Counted from the stretch's first letter, positions 1-8,681 are shown. The stretch is 64,000 nt of DNA from Sphingobium phenoxybenzoativorans (GCF_001757355.1 NZ_MINO01000001.1:124001-188000); one strand, 5' to 3'. Numbers and translations: made by a program. The notes: generated by a model from the letters alone, not told the origin.

Positions 1-351
1 GGGTATGCCGGTCTCAGGCTCACTACGGGGCCTGATCCCGATCTTGTTGGATCGGAGTCAAAAGGGGGTGAGGATTACTACATCGTTTTTGACCCAGTGG
101 GTTTAAGTTCTCTGGCAAACCCTTACGACGAGGGCGAAATGGCTATGAGCACCATTTTCGGAACGCGCCAAGTTGACCTAGATGATTGGCAGGTGAATGG
201 AGGGCGTAGGTTCGCCATCATAAGCACCACAAGCCTTCTCTCTAAAGTCTCAATTCACCTTAGGGACGTCGAAGGCATACCCTGCGCCGAGTTCGGAAAT
301 GAACTTCTTAAGTGGGCGTATACCCTCGAATGGCAACCAAGAGATGACTAG
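1..351 (+). CDS. Partial hypothetical protein, 5' end outside window
   Basis: The reading frame is open from base 1 to a TAG at 349-351, so the gene almost certainly begins left of the window; a GTG at 97 is the first possible internal start but nothing marks it as real. I do not recognise the family. The visible 116 residues are soluble, without membrane segments or a signal peptide. The stop overlaps the start of the integrase gene (ATG at 344), so the two are probably co-transcribed and translationally coupled. Base composition is less GC-rich than the rest of the window, as expected for mobile-element DNA. Function unknown. Confidence 0.6.
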   Translation, partial: GYAGLRLTTGPDPDLVGSESKGGEDYYIVFDPVGLSSLANPYDEGEMAMSTIFGTRQVDLDDWQVNGGRRFAIISTTSLLSKVSIHLRDVEGIPCAEFGNELLKWAYTLEWQPRDD

Positions 352-1504
352 CGTCCGCAAACGCACCTGGACGGCACCCAACGGTGAAGCCAAGACTGCA
401 TGGCTTGTCGACTACACAGACAACGCCGGCAAGCGCCGCGCTAAGCAATTCGCCCGCAAGAAAGACGCCGACGCCTGGTCGGTCGGTGCTTCTTGGCAGG
501 TCAGCCAAGGCATCCACACCGCCGATTCCCAATCGGTGACGGTATCTAAGGCGGCGGATCTCTGGATTGCGAAGGCTGAGGCCGACGATCGCGAGCGCTC
601 GACGACAAAGCGCTACCGGGAGATCGCCGACATCCATATCATCCCATTCCTGGGTAAGTCGAAGCTATCGAAACTGACCAAGCCCATCATTGAGCAGTAC
701 CGGGACGACTTAGTCGCGACTCGGTCGAAGGCGATGGCAGGGAAGGCTGTCCGAGCACTATCCAGCATCTTATCCGACGCCCAACGCCGTGGCTTGGTCG
801 CCCAGAACGTCGCCAAGGACGTCAAAGTGGTCCGCAGGAGCCGTGAGAAGGGCAGGGTAGTCGTCCCTTCTCGTGAGGAGCTGAAGGCGATCCTGAAGGC
901 TGCTACGGACGATGAAAAGCCGCTCATGATGGTGGCGATGCTTGCTGGTCTGCGATTTTCGGAGTTGGCAGGCCTACGATGGGCGGACATCGACTTTGCG
1001 AAGGCCACCATCTCCATCAACCAGCGGGCGGACCAGTGGGGTCAGATCGGGCCTCCCAAGAGCGCTGCCGGGTACCGGACGATCCCGATATCGTCGACCT
1101 TGATCACTACCCTGAAGGCGTGGAAGCTACGGGCAAAGCCGTCGGATAAGGATTTGGCATTTCCGAGCGCGACCGGCGGCCCTCAGCGCTACCAGAACGT
1201 CCTACGCCGCCTCTATATTCCTCTGCAGGTTCGCGCAGGCGTCAGTTTCCCAAAGCTTGATAAAACGGGCAAGCCGATGCTGGACGATGAGAAGCAGGTC
1301 GTCATGACCGGGAAGTACGGTTTCCATGCCCTTCGTCATGCCGCCGCCTCAAGCTGGATTGCTCAGCGAATCGATCTGAAGCGCCTGCAGGTCTGGATAG
1401 GGCATGAGAACATCCAGCTCACCATCGATACCTACGGACATCTGATTGTCGACGCTGGCGGCGACGCTGAACTGATAGCTGCAGCGGGAGCGGACCTCGC
1501 ATGA
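344..1504 (+). CDS. Tyrosine-type site-specific recombinase (integrase)
   Basis: A phage-type integrase of 386 residues that would insert and excise the element ending at 2400. The N-terminal part (about 1-60) is an arm-binding-like domain, 75-160 a SAM-like core-binding domain, and the C-terminal half the catalytic domain. Catalytic residues are visible: first Arg in GLRFSELAGLRW (about 204), HALRH (His 328, Arg 331), GHEN (His 354) and the Tyr nucleophile in DTYGHL (about 364). An upstream in-frame ATG exists at 299, but 344 overlaps the previous stop and gives the usual N-terminus. The end overlaps the next gene by four bases (ATGA). Its position about 0.85 kb from a tRNA 3' fragment fits a tRNA-targeting integrase. 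Confidence 0.95.
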   Translation: MTSVRKRTWTAPNGEAKTAWLVDYTDNAGKRRAKQFARKKDADAWSVGASWQVSQGIHTADSQSVTVSKAADLWIAKAEADDRERSTTKRYREIADIHIIPFLGKSKLSKLTKPIIEQYRDDLVATRSKAMAGKAVRALSSILSDAQRRGLVAQNVAKDVKVVRRSREKGRVVVPSREELKAILKAATDDEKPLMMVAMLAGLRFSELAGLRWADIDFAKATISINQRADQWGQIGPPKSAAGYRTIPISSTLITTLKAWKLRAKPSDKDLAFPSATGGPQRYQNVLRRLYIPLQVRAGVSFPKLDKTGKPMLDDEKQVVMTGKYGFHALRHAAASSWIAQRIDLKRLQVWIGHENIQLTIDTYGHLIVDAGGDAELIAAAGADLA

Positions 1505-2295
1505 CGGAAGTTGAGAAGGTGGATGACGACAGATTTGGAACGGTCTGGATTCCAAAGTCGTTTGACGAACTAATCGCGCTGACGGTTGACGCCGAAGGCG
1601 GGATAAATTCCGTTAGAATGTGGCGTGGGCAGGCTGATCAATCTTGGTTGTTACACAGTGGAATTTATCGGAAACTGATGCGAGTGAAACCCCCGGTCGC
1701 GGAGCAGTCGGTTTCTAGTCATGAAAAGCAGCTGCTTCGCGCTGCGACCCATAGGGGTTATCGACGGGTCGAGGGTCGGAATCTCACAGATTTCGAGTTG
1801 CTCGCGAGATTGCAACATCACGGTGCCGCCACGCGCCTAGTTGACACAACTCGAAGTATGTTGATCGGTCTCTACTTTGCCTGCTCAGAGCAATTTGACC
1901 GTGATGGCATGCTGTTCGGTATCCATACATGGCACCTAGGTGGTGGCGAGGGGGGCGCTTTGACCGAACCATATGACGTTCATGTCAAATCGCTTGCGAA
2001 ATTTGACTACCCTCAAACGTGGGAACCACCAGCTGTTTCATCTCGCGTCGCCGCCCAGCATTCGCAGTTTGTTTACAGTAAGATCGTTGCTGACCAGACG
2101 CACGGTAGCCTTGCACTTGCGGATGCAGTCAAATGGCTACTGGCAATCCGCATTCCGGCATCCGATAAAAAGCGCTACCTCGGAATCCTCCAGGGCGCGT
2201 TCGACATTCATCCATTGACGCTATTTCCCGACCTCGATGGTTTTGGTCACGCCTTCGGTTGGTCAAGAGGTCCATACGACAATAGCAGGTGGTGA
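1501..2295 (+). CDS. FRG domain-containing protein
   Basis: A 264-residue protein with the hallmarks of the FRG domain family: an aromatic-Arg-Gly motif (MWRGQADQSW, 40-49) and the signature QHHGAATRLVDTT (105-117) followed by a hydrophobic helix (LIGLYFACSE). The molecular function of FRG domains is not settled; they are common on mobile elements. The gene starts inside the integrase stop codon (ATGA), so integrase and FRG protein are probably translated from one message. No signal peptide. It is cargo of the integrated element and the last gene before the attachment site. A role in phage or plasmid interaction is only inference. Codon use is less GC-biased than in the core genes to the right. 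Confidence 0.85.
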   Translation: MTEVEKVDDDRFGTVWIPKSFDELIALTVDAEGGINSVRMWRGQADQSWLLHSGIYRKLMRVKPPVAEQSVSSHEKQLLRAATHRGYRRVEGRNLTDFELLARLQHHGAATRLVDTTRSMLIGLYFACSEQFDRDGMLFGIHTWHLGGGEGGALTEPYDVHVKSLAKFDYPQTWEPPAVSSRVAAQHSQFVYSKIVADQTHGSLALADAVKWLLAIRIPASDKKRYLGILQGAFDIHPLTLFPDLDGFGHAFGWSRGPYDNSRW

Positions 2296-2351
2296 GTGCA
2301 ACACCGATGCAACATGAGGCCAGAAAATGGCTAAAAGACGTGCTTTTGCGA

Positions 2352-2400
2352 CGGAATCATAATCCGCGTGTCGGGGGTTCAAGTCCCTCCTCCGCTACCA
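2352..2400 (+). other. 3' fragment of a CAT-anticodon tRNA: integration attachment site
   Basis: This stretch reads as the 3' part of a tRNA: anticodon loop ATCATAA with anticodon CAT, 3' anticodon stem TCCGC, variable loop GTGTC, T stem and loop GGGGG-TTCAAGT-CCCTC, acceptor strand CTCCGCT, discriminator A and CCA. No matching 5' half (acceptor strand AGCGGAG and D arm) lies upstream; the bases before it run into the end of the FRG gene. It is therefore the duplicated tRNA end left by integration, with crossover in the anticodon arm. The anticodon fits elongator Met or lysidine-type Ile. The intact tRNA should lie beyond the left edge at the other end of the element; chromosomal backbone starts at 2401. 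Confidence 0.85.
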
Positions 2401-2500
2401 TTTCCATCTCGCTTTAATACTCGCCTGCGGGCGGATGGATGCGGCGCCTTCCTGCGCGGCTGCGCCGGCGTGCATCATGTCTGGCGTCGCCTGCTGCAAA

Positions 2501-2528
2501 AAAGGCCGCCCCCTTGGGGACGGCCTTT
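2501..2528 (-). terminator. Rho-independent terminator of the HU gene
   Basis: AAAGGCCG and CGGCCTTT form a perfect 8-bp outer stem with an inner CCCC/GGGG stem. On the minus strand the hairpin is followed by a T run (TTTTTT), so it ends transcription of the HU gene; it may also block read-through from the integrated element. The rest of 2401-2583 shows no gene. Confidence 0.88.
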
Positions 2529-2583
2529 AAAGTGTGTTCGACGCCTGATGCCGGTTCAACCGGTTCAGGCCGCCGCGATTTGT

Positions 2584-2859
2584 TTAGCCGTTCAGCTTGT
2601 CCTTGAGCGCCTTGGCGGGCGTGAAGGCCAGCTTCTTGGACGCCGCGATCGCAATGGTCGCGCCGGTCGAAGGATTGCGGCCTTCACGGGCCGGGCTGTC
2701 CTTGACCTTGAACTTGCCAAATCCGGCCAGAGAGATTTCCTCTCCCTTGACCGCCGCGTCGCTGATTGCCGACAGTACGCCATCGACAATCTTCTTGGCG
2801 TCGCTCTTTGCGATGCCCTGCGCGCCGGCTACGGCTTCCGCCAGTTCGTTGGTATTCAT
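2584..2859 (-). CDS. hupB: HU family DNA-binding protein
   Basis: A 91-residue histone-like protein that bends and compacts DNA as a dimer. The start MNTNELAEAVAG at 2859 is preceded by AAAGGAG at good spacing, so the longer upstream frame is not used. The sequence follows the HU family from end to end: N-terminal helices, GFGKFKVKDSPAREGRNP arm with the DNA-intercalating Pro region (GRNPSTG), and a C-terminal ALKDKLNG helix. Length is normal. It is a single gene with its own terminator at 2501-2528 and is the first chromosomal gene beside the integrated element. Confidence 0.96.
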   Translation of the reverse strand: MNTNELAEAVAGAQGIAKSDAKKIVDGVLSAISDAAVKGEEISLAGFGKFKVKDSPAREGRNPSTGATIAIAASKKLAFTPAKALKDKLNG

Positions 2860-3015
2860 GTGCGAATCTCCTTTTAGCAGGACGCGCCATGCCAATAGCT
2901 GCCGCGCGCGTCGAGAAACATTTCGCGGAATGATCGATTTCGACGTCCATTCCTGTCGCTTTGCCGCTTTTTCCAGCCATTGCGGCGCTTTTTCCGGGGG
3001 CATTTCCTATCCGGC

Positions 3016-5178
3016 TCAGCTCCCCGGCGTGGCCGCGTTTCCGGGCTGGCCGGGGATTGTTGCTGTCACCGGCATATCCGGGTCGTCGCGAAGCTTCAGA
3101 TATAGCCGCCCGTCTTTCGGCCGTGGAGCCTCGATGCTGCCGCCCGTAAAGCCCTCCGCGACCTGGGTCGCATGCGTGAACTGGGCATCGTCGGACAGGC
3201 TGGCGATCAGGAACAGGCCGGACCCTGAAAGCGCGCACCCGCCATCTGCGCCCTGACAAACGAGAGACTTCAGGCTGGGAAGCCGAATCAGTTTACCCAG
3301 CGGTTGCCAGTCTCCGGCGCTGTCATCCCGGACCAGGCGGAAGCGGAGAAGGCCAAAGGCGGATGGCCCCAAATCCTTTGCAGGATCGAGCCGGGCGTGG
3401 GCGATCTGCGTATTTTCCAGCCGCAGCCCTTTTCCTCCGTCCAGCATCACTGATGCTGACCCATCGGCCGTGGCGACTTCGATCCTGTCTTTCGCCGTGA
3501 ATTTGGTGGTCGCGTTCGCCTTGATGGAGAAGCTGAGCGCGGCATCGCCCGGAATGCCGTCCGTCCCCGCCAGACTTATGGAAATGGCGTCGTTTGCGCC
3601 GCCGGACTGTATGCTCTTGGAAAGCAGCGTGACGCCCGGCCGCTGGGGGGCGTTGGATTGCAATACAATGGTTGAGGGCGCGGAGACGCCGAACTGCTTG
3701 ATAAGCAAGGTGGCGGTGCCCGCATCGGCCAGCGGCGGCACCTCCACCGCGATGCTGCTGGCGTCCGTGGCTTTCCAGACGATTGCCTGCTCCTTGCCAG
3801 ACGATTGGCGGATCGCCACCCGTTCGACGCAGGCGCTGCCCGCCCCTTCAACTCGGAGAGTGGCGGCGCGTCCCGCGGTAAGGGCGGGATTGCCGGAAGC
3901 CGCCCGCCAGCTTTGTCCGCCGGGATTTTGAAGGCGAAAGCTTGGCCCCTCGAAAGGCCGGAAGCCCCAAAGGCCGTGCAGAACGCCATCCACCGTTTGA
4001 TCGAAATCGAGCGGATTGAGCGCCCCGCTGTCGATGGTGAAGCCGCCTTTGTCCGCGCGCGCCGTGACCGGGATATCGACGGTTTTTCCGTCCTTCGTCT
4101 TGACCCGGAAGGCCATGCTGCGCGCATACTGGGTCGAGTAGATCAGCGGCGCGCCCTCCACGGGCAGCACCATGTCCGGCCGGGTCAGGCATGCGATCCT
4201 TTCCCCCATCGCCGCGCGCAAGGGGGGAACATGCGGGGCCTCGATAGCGGGAAGGGCCGTTACAAGCACCGATTGCGGCTTGCGGAAGGATGGCGCGGCG
4301 TTAAGGAGGAGCGCCATGCCGTCATTGCGGCTTAGCGCCAGCGCCGGGATATATTGATAGTCGGCGGTGCGGAACGCGCCTAATATCTTCGCCAGATCGC
4401 GCACCGCGCCGATATAGGGGCTGTAATAGCCCATGCCGCCCTGGGGCGTTGCCGCCAATTGCAACGCCAGATCGGTCGGCGCGCCGGTCAGCGCTTCAGT
4501 GAGGGAGGTGCTGTGCATGTCGCTAAGCACCAGAGCCTCTCTGTCCTGCGTCAGGCAGGCGGCTTGAAGGTTCGCCGGCTTTTCCAGGCATTCCGCGTTG
4601 AACTTGATGGCCAGGCTGCGGGCGAGAAGGGGCGAAACGGTTTCGAGTTGCGCCGGGCGCTCCGAATCCTGCAGCCGGATGCCGTTCAGGAAGGCGTCGA
4701 GGCGGGAGCGGTCAAGCGATGCCTGATTTAGATCCTGCGATGCCCGCACGAACTCCCCCGGCCGGCCGCGCACGGCATTGACCAGCGCGTCAAAATCGCC
4801 ACCGGTCTCCGGCGCCAGAAAGAGCACGATCTGCCGTGCGCCCTCCGGCACGGTGATCTTCAGCATATTGTCTTTGGCTTTGCGCTTCCATGTCTCCGCG
4901 CCAAAGACCCAATCCTTTGGCGGCGGATTGGTCGCCCCGCGCAGGAACGCCGCGACCAGCAGATAATGCGCAGACTGATCCTTGGTGAAATCGGCCTTGA
5001 TCGTCAGTTGGTCGCCCGCCGAAAGGTCAGGCACCTGAGAGATGGGGAGGGTCGCGCCAGCGCGCGTGACCGACACCTGCAGCGATGGTCCCACCAGGTC
5101 GAACGGCGCGGTGTCCGCAGACGCTTTTCCGGCAAGAAGGCCGATCGTCAGGCAGGCAAAAAGAGGGCGAAGTTTCAT
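3016..5178 (-). CDS. Large secreted protein of unknown function
   Basis: About 720 residues, starting MKLRPLFACLTIGLLAGKASA: a clear signal peptide with an AxA cleavage site, so it is exported to the periplasm or outer membrane. A TTG 15 bases upstream is a less likely start; neither has a good ribosome binding site. I do not recognise a family. After the signal the N-terminal third includes a beta-rich segment (SAGDQLTIKADF), the middle holds an alpha-helical stretch with two spaced cysteines (AECLEKP, QAACLTQ) and two more Cys near ACLTRP and SACVERV, and the C-terminal half looks like repeated beta-sandwich modules (TLLIKQFGVSAPST and similar). It ends PGNAATPGS. No membrane anchor or lipobox. 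It stands alone, 73 bases after the ABC importer genes. Confidence 0.8.
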   Translation of the reverse strand: MKLRPLFACLTIGLLAGKASADTAPFDLVGPSLQVSVTRAGATLPISQVPDLSAGDQLTIKADFTKDQSAHYLLVAAFLRGATNPPPKDWVFGAETWKRKAKDNMLKITVPEGARQIVLFLAPETGGDFDALVNAVRGRPGEFVRASQDLNQASLDRSRLDAFLNGIRLQDSERPAQLETVSPLLARSLAIKFNAECLEKPANLQAACLTQDREALVLSDMHSTSLTEALTGAPTDLALQLAATPQGGMGYYSPYIGAVRDLAKILGAFRTADYQYIPALALSRNDGMALLLNAAPSFRKPQSVLVTALPAIEAPHVPPLRAAMGERIACLTRPDMVLPVEGAPLIYSTQYARSMAFRVKTKDGKTVDIPVTARADKGGFTIDSGALNPLDFDQTVDGVLHGLWGFRPFEGPSFRLQNPGGQSWRAASGNPALTAGRAATLRVEGAGSACVERVAIRQSSGKEQAIVWKATDASSIAVEVPPLADAGTATLLIKQFGVSAPSTIVLQSNAPQRPGVTLLSKSIQSGGANDAISISLAGTDGIPGDAALSFSIKANATTKFTAKDRIEVATADGSASVMLDGGKGLRLENTQIAHARLDPAKDLGPSAFGLLRFRLVRDDSAGDWQPLGKLIRLPSLKSLVCQGADGGCALSGSGLFLIASLSDDAQFTHATQVAEGFTGGSIEAPRPKDGRLYLKLRDDPDMPVTATIPGQPGNAATPGS

Positions 5179-5265
5179 GGCGCGGATCGTCAACAGGCTG
5201 GAGGGGGGAGGTCAACCCTTGCTGCGATGCATTGAACCCTACGTGAACCGTACCGTTCCCTCCGG

Positions 5266-6042
5266 TCAGGGATTTCTGCTCAAGGGGATCACCACCGGCG
5301 CGCCATCCGCCTGTCCCAGCCATGCCCGGACGCCATATACAGTGGCCAGATTGCCTGCGTTCAACACATCCGACGGATCGCCGTCCGCGGCGATTTCGCC
5401 CTTGTTGAGGAGGAGGATGCGGTCACAGAACCGCGCGGCAAGCGTGAGGTCGTGCAGGACGGCGATCACCAGGGTCCCGCTTGCCGCCTGGGCGCGGAGC
5501 AACTCCATAACCTCCAACTGATGGCCGGGGTCCAGGGAGGCGAGCGGTTCGTCGGCGATAAGGACCGGCGCTTCCACCGCCAGGGCCCGCGCAAGCAGCA
5601 CGCGGGCGCGCTCACCGCCTGACAATTCGGTCGCGGTCCGGTGACGGAGCGCTTCCACGTCGGTCAGCGCGATTGCCTTGTCGATGGCGGCCTGATCCGC
5701 ACTGGAAATATCGGAGAAGGGGGCGAGGTGGGGAAGGCGGCCAAGGGCGACCAGCCGCTCCACGTCCAGCGGCCAATGCAATGTCTGCCCCTGCGGCAGA
5801 TAGGCGATGGTGCGGGCAATTTTCGCACGGGGCAGGGCGCTGGTCTCCACAGCGTCGATCAGGACCCGGCCCTGTTCCGGCTTCACCAGCCCCAGAATGG
5901 CCCGCGCCAACGTGGATTTTCCGGCTCCGTTGGGACCAATGATGCCGATCAGCATGCCGCCATCAAGCGACGCGTCGATGCCGCGCAGCGCCGGATGCTT
6001 GCCCAGCGAAATCCGGAGGCCTTCTATAGTGATCGTTACCAT
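5266..6042 (-). CDS. ABC transporter ATP-binding protein (FecE/BtuD/HmuV type)
   Basis: A 258-residue ATPase that would drive import of an iron chelate, heme or cobalamin through the neighbouring permease. Visible motifs: Walker A GPNGAGKS (36-43), Q-loop YLPQGQ, signature LSGGERARVLLARALA, Walker B LIADEP followed by the D-loop LASLD, and the switch His in AVLHDLTLA. Length is normal for the family. Its start overlaps the end of the permease gene by 7 bases, so the two form one minus-strand operon. The ligand cannot be read from the ATPase. Confidence 0.93.
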   Translation of the reverse strand: MVTITIEGLRISLGKHPALRGIDASLDGGMLIGIIGPNGAGKSTLARAILGLVKPEQGRVLIDAVETSALPRAKIARTIAYLPQGQTLHWPLDVERLVALGRLPHLAPFSDISSADQAAIDKAIALTDVEALRHRTATELSGGERARVLLARALAVEAPVLIADEPLASLDPGHQLEVMELLRAQAASGTLVIAVLHDLTLAARFCDRILLLNKGEIAADGDPSDVLNAGNLATVYGVRAWLGQADGAPVVIPLSRNP

Positions 6043-7088
6043 AGCCGCCGTTCCCGCATCAGATGGATCAGGAATACCGGCACCCCCAGAAAGGCGGTCA
6101 CAACGCCCAGTTTCAATTCATTATTGGTGGGGATCAAGCGCACGAGCACATCGGCGAAAGTCAGCAGCGCCGCGCCGCCCAGCGCAGAGGGCAGGAGCAC
6201 TGCGCTGGGTGACCGGTCGGTCAGCGGACGGACGATGTGGGGAACGATCAGGCCGACAAAGCCTATCGAACCGGATACGGCGACTGCGCCGCCCACGCCG
6301 CATGCGACGCCCAGCATCAACCGCAACCGCATCTGGCCAAGGTCGACGCCAAGCGCCTGTGCGCCGTCCTCCCCTAGCGTCAGCGCATCCAGCGCCCGCC
6401 CGTTCCACAGCAGCAGCGCCACGCCGGCGGCGATACAGGGCAGGGCTATGAGCACATGGTTGAAAGACCGGTCCTCCAGCGATCCCAGCAGCCAGGTTGC
6501 GATTTCCATGGCTGCGAAGGGATTGGGCGACAGATTGAGCGTAAGGCTGATGCCCGCGCCGGCCAGCGTCGCGATGGCGATGCCGGCAAGAATGAGCGTG
6601 AGCGGACTTTCCGAAGCGCCGGAAAGCAGGAACAGCGCGCCCAGGGCGGCGAATGCGCCTATCACCGCCATCACCGGCAATATGGCCGGATGCAGCGCGG
6701 CGAAACCAAAATAGAGGGCGATCACTGCGCCCAAGGCGGCGGCGTTGGATACGCCCACCACCGACGGTTCGGCCAGTGGATTGCGCAGATATCCTTGCAG
6801 GGCGGCCCCGGCCACACCCAGCATCGCTCCAACGGAAAGTCCCAACAAGGCGCGAGGCATGCGCAGATCGAACAGGATGATCCGCGCCACGGGGTCCCCG
6901 TCGCCGGTCAGTGCAGCGGCCATGCGCGAGAAGGAAAGCGGCGCGGTCCCGATCCCGATGGACAGCAGCACCGCCGCCGCGCAGCATGCCAGCAACAACC
7001 CCAGCAGCAGCGCGCGCGGCATGCCGCGAGGTCTCCGCATGGCGCGTTCATTCTTCGATGCCTTGTGCGGCGGGCCGGTTCCGGTCAT
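6036..7088 (-). CDS. FecCD/BtuC-family ABC transporter permease
   Basis: A 350-residue inner-membrane permease with about ten hydrophobic segments. Family marks include LFDLRMPRALLGLSVGAMLG near 75-95, GVAGAALQGYLRNPLAEP (the BtuC/FhuB coupling region) and GSIGFVGLIVPHIVR before the last third. It pairs with the ATPase downstream (7-base overlap) and with the binding protein transcribed divergently from 7124, only 35 bases away. Together they make a complete type II importer. The N-terminal 20 residues before MRRPRGMPRALL are hydrophilic and the true start may be one of the later ATGs. Confidence 0.93.
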   Translation of the reverse strand: MTGTGPPHKASKNERAMRRPRGMPRALLLGLLLACCAAAVLLSIGIGTAPLSFSRMAAALTGDGDPVARIILFDLRMPRALLGLSVGAMLGVAGAALQGYLRNPLAEPSVVGVSNAAALGAVIALYFGFAALHPAILPVMAVIGAFAALGALFLLSGASESPLTLILAGIAIATLAGAGISLTLNLSPNPFAAMEIATWLLGSLEDRSFNHVLIALPCIAAGVALLLWNGRALDALTLGEDGAQALGVDLGQMRLRLMLGVACGVGGAVAVSGSIGFVGLIVPHIVRPLTDRSPSAVLLPSALGGAALLTFADVLVRLIPTNNELKLGVVTAFLGVPVFLIHLMRERRLW

Positions 7089-7123
7089 GGCGTCACCGCA
7101 ACAGCGTGGAGAATGAATGAGAG

Positions 7124-7939
7124 ATGGGTGCCATCCTGCGCCTTTGCCTTCTGTCTGTGCTTTTCGCCAGCCTTTCCGGCGCGGCGAATGCAGAATCGCG
7201 TCCGCGCCGCATTCTTTCGCTCAACATGTGCGCGGATCAGCTCTTGATCGCTCTGGCCGATCCCTCGCAAATCCTTGCCCTCACCCAGTTCGCGCGGGAC
7301 AGGGGCATGTCGGCTGAGGCGGAGCGCGCCGACCATTTCGCGATCTCGCGCGGCACATCCGAAGACGTACTGGCGCTGGAACCGGACCTCATCATTTCAG
7401 GCCCGTTCCATGCCATCGGACCGCAGGTGAAGAAGCGGAACTACCGCATCATCAATCTCAATCCGGCGGAGAATTATCCGGCAATCGTGACCCAAATCCG
7501 ACAGGTTGCGGCGGCGGTCGGACATCCCGAACGGGGTGAGGTCATGATAGGCCGCATGGATGCCGAGCTTAAGGGGCTAAGGCGGATAAAGGGGGCGCCC
7601 ATCGCCGCATATTATCAGCGGCGCGGCTATCTCACAGGAACCGGCACTCTGGTCGATGACCTGATGCAGCGTGTGGGTCTGCGCAATCTGGCGACGGTCA
7701 TGGACAGGCCGGTTCTCTCCCGCATGTCGGTGGAAGAAATGGTGGTGGCGCGTCCCGACTATCTGATCGTCGAGACCGACAGTGACCGGGTCGCGGATCA
7801 GGGCATGGAAATGCTGAATCACCCAGCCTTGGCCGGGATACCGCGTCTGCGTTTGCCCCAGGCATGGACGGTTTGCGGCGGCCCGGCCTATGTTCGCGCA
7901 GCAAAAAGCCTGTCGGAACAGTTACGGGCGCACAGGTGA
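7124..7939 (+). CDS. Periplasmic substrate-binding protein of an ABC importer (BtuF/FhuD-like)
   Basis: 271 residues with a signal peptide (MGAILRLCLLSVLFASLSGAANA). It belongs to the helical-backbone binding proteins that carry iron chelates or vitamin B12: RRILSLNMCADQLLIALADP is the typical N-terminal lobe start, LALEPDLIISG the inter-domain motif, and the C-terminal lobe ends with a single long helix. It lies divergent to the permease and ATPase genes on a 35-base intergenic space, so the three are very likely one transporter. No cobalamin riboswitch fits in that space and no TonB receptor is next to it, so the ligand stays open (cobalamin, heme or siderophore). Confidence 0.9.
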   Translation: MGAILRLCLLSVLFASLSGAANAESRPRRILSLNMCADQLLIALADPSQILALTQFARDRGMSAEAERADHFAISRGTSEDVLALEPDLIISGPFHAIGPQVKKRNYRIINLNPAENYPAIVTQIRQVAAAVGHPERGEVMIGRMDAELKGLRRIKGAPIAAYYQRRGYLTGTGTLVDDLMQRVGLRNLATVMDRPVLSRMSVEEMVVARPDYLIVETDSDRVADQGMEMLNHPALAGIPRLRLPQAWTVCGGPAYVRAAKSLSEQLRAHR

Positions 7940-7968
7940 GGCCGGGGAGGGGGGGCGCAGAACCGTTG

Positions 7969-8259
7969 TCAGCGGAAAGCCAGGAACAGCGCGATGGGGA
8001 CAGCCACGAGCCGGGCCAGAAACTGTTTCCGTGACAGGTAGCTGGAATTGGCGGGGATGGTGCTTGCTTCTATCGTGATCCACGCCAAAGCGCGCGCATG
8101 ATATTCCTGCCAGTTCTCGCCTAGCATGGGGGGGATGCCATCGACCGTGAAGGCCGGCGTGGGAGCATATGTATCGATCAGGTAGAAGTCGTTTTCCACC
8201 TTTTCCGGCGGGGAAATTCCCTTCAGGGACGCCTCGCGCCGAGAGCGATTTTCAGCCAC
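7969..8259 (-). CDS. Small hypothetical membrane protein
   Basis: 96 residues starting at a GTG (8259) with AGAGAG just upstream. I do not recognise the family. The N-terminus is charged, the middle contains DTYAPTPAFTVDGIPPML and a helix-like stretch, and the C-terminus is a single hydrophobic segment (FLARLVAVPIALFLAF) with a preceding Arg, so it could be a C-tail-anchored membrane protein. It converges with the binding-protein gene (stops 30 bases apart) and is divergent from the ATP-grasp operon, sharing the 8260-8681 intergenic region. Confidence 0.6.
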   Translation of the reverse strand: MAENRSRREASLKGISPPEKVENDFYLIDTYAPTPAFTVDGIPPMLGENWQEYHARALAWITIEASTIPANSSYLSRKQFLARLVAVPIALFLAFR

Positions 8260-8681
8260 CTCTCTGTCCTCTCCATCGCTGCCGGGGGTCAGCGAGTCGA
8301 GCTATTGTCCCATTTTGAGACAGCGATTTCCATCCTGTCCGCGACTTATCTACAGAAAAGCGACTTGTGTCTGAAATCTCTTGACAATCATCGGTCGATT
8401 CTGGGCCGAAACGCTTCCTTGAGGGCCGCTTTCCCCAAAATTTTATGTTTTTGGCTGAAATGGGCGAATTATCGGGCGTCGTGAAACAGGAAGCCTGGCC
8501 GAACCAATGATGATTGCCGGCGCGGCCCTGCACGGGTTCATCTCCGGCTCTGGAGTCGCCTGAACCGGGCAAAATCGATTGCGGCGGTCATCTGCGCTTT
8601 TTCCGCTTGCAATCCGCGCAACCACTTGCAGTAATGTTGCGGCGCACAACGCCAACGCCCCGATCCAAGAGGGAGACGCCA
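8260..8681. other. Gene-free intergenic region with palindrome
   Basis: Shared upstream region of the divergent 96-residue gene and the Anbu operon. It is more AT-rich than its surroundings and contains the palindrome TGTCCCATTTTGAGACA (8306-8322; half sites TGTCnCA / TGnGACA around TTT), a TTGACA at 8381-8386 without a convincing -10 at the right distance, and an A/T-rich run near 8448-8463. Open frames here look like shadows. Confidence 0.5.
8306..8322. promoter_or_regulatory. Putative operator palindrome TGTCnCA-TTT-TGnGACA
   Basis: A 17-base near-perfect inverted repeat, 47 bases upstream of the minus-strand small gene and about 360 bases upstream of the ATP-grasp start. Two 7-base half sites with one mismatched pair. 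The form suggests a dimeric regulator site, possibly an enhancer-type site given its distance, but the regulator is not identifiable from the window. Confidence 0.4.

Noticed and set aside
7089-7123. Cobalamin riboswitch for the BtuFCD-like genes
   Set aside because: The divergent intergenic space is only 35 bases, far too short.
8381-8409. Sigma70 promoter starting with TTGACA
   Set aside because: No acceptable -10 hexamer at 16-18 bases.
8448-8520. Sigma54 promoter before the ATP-grasp operon
   Set aside because: GG and GC elements exist but never at the required spacing.
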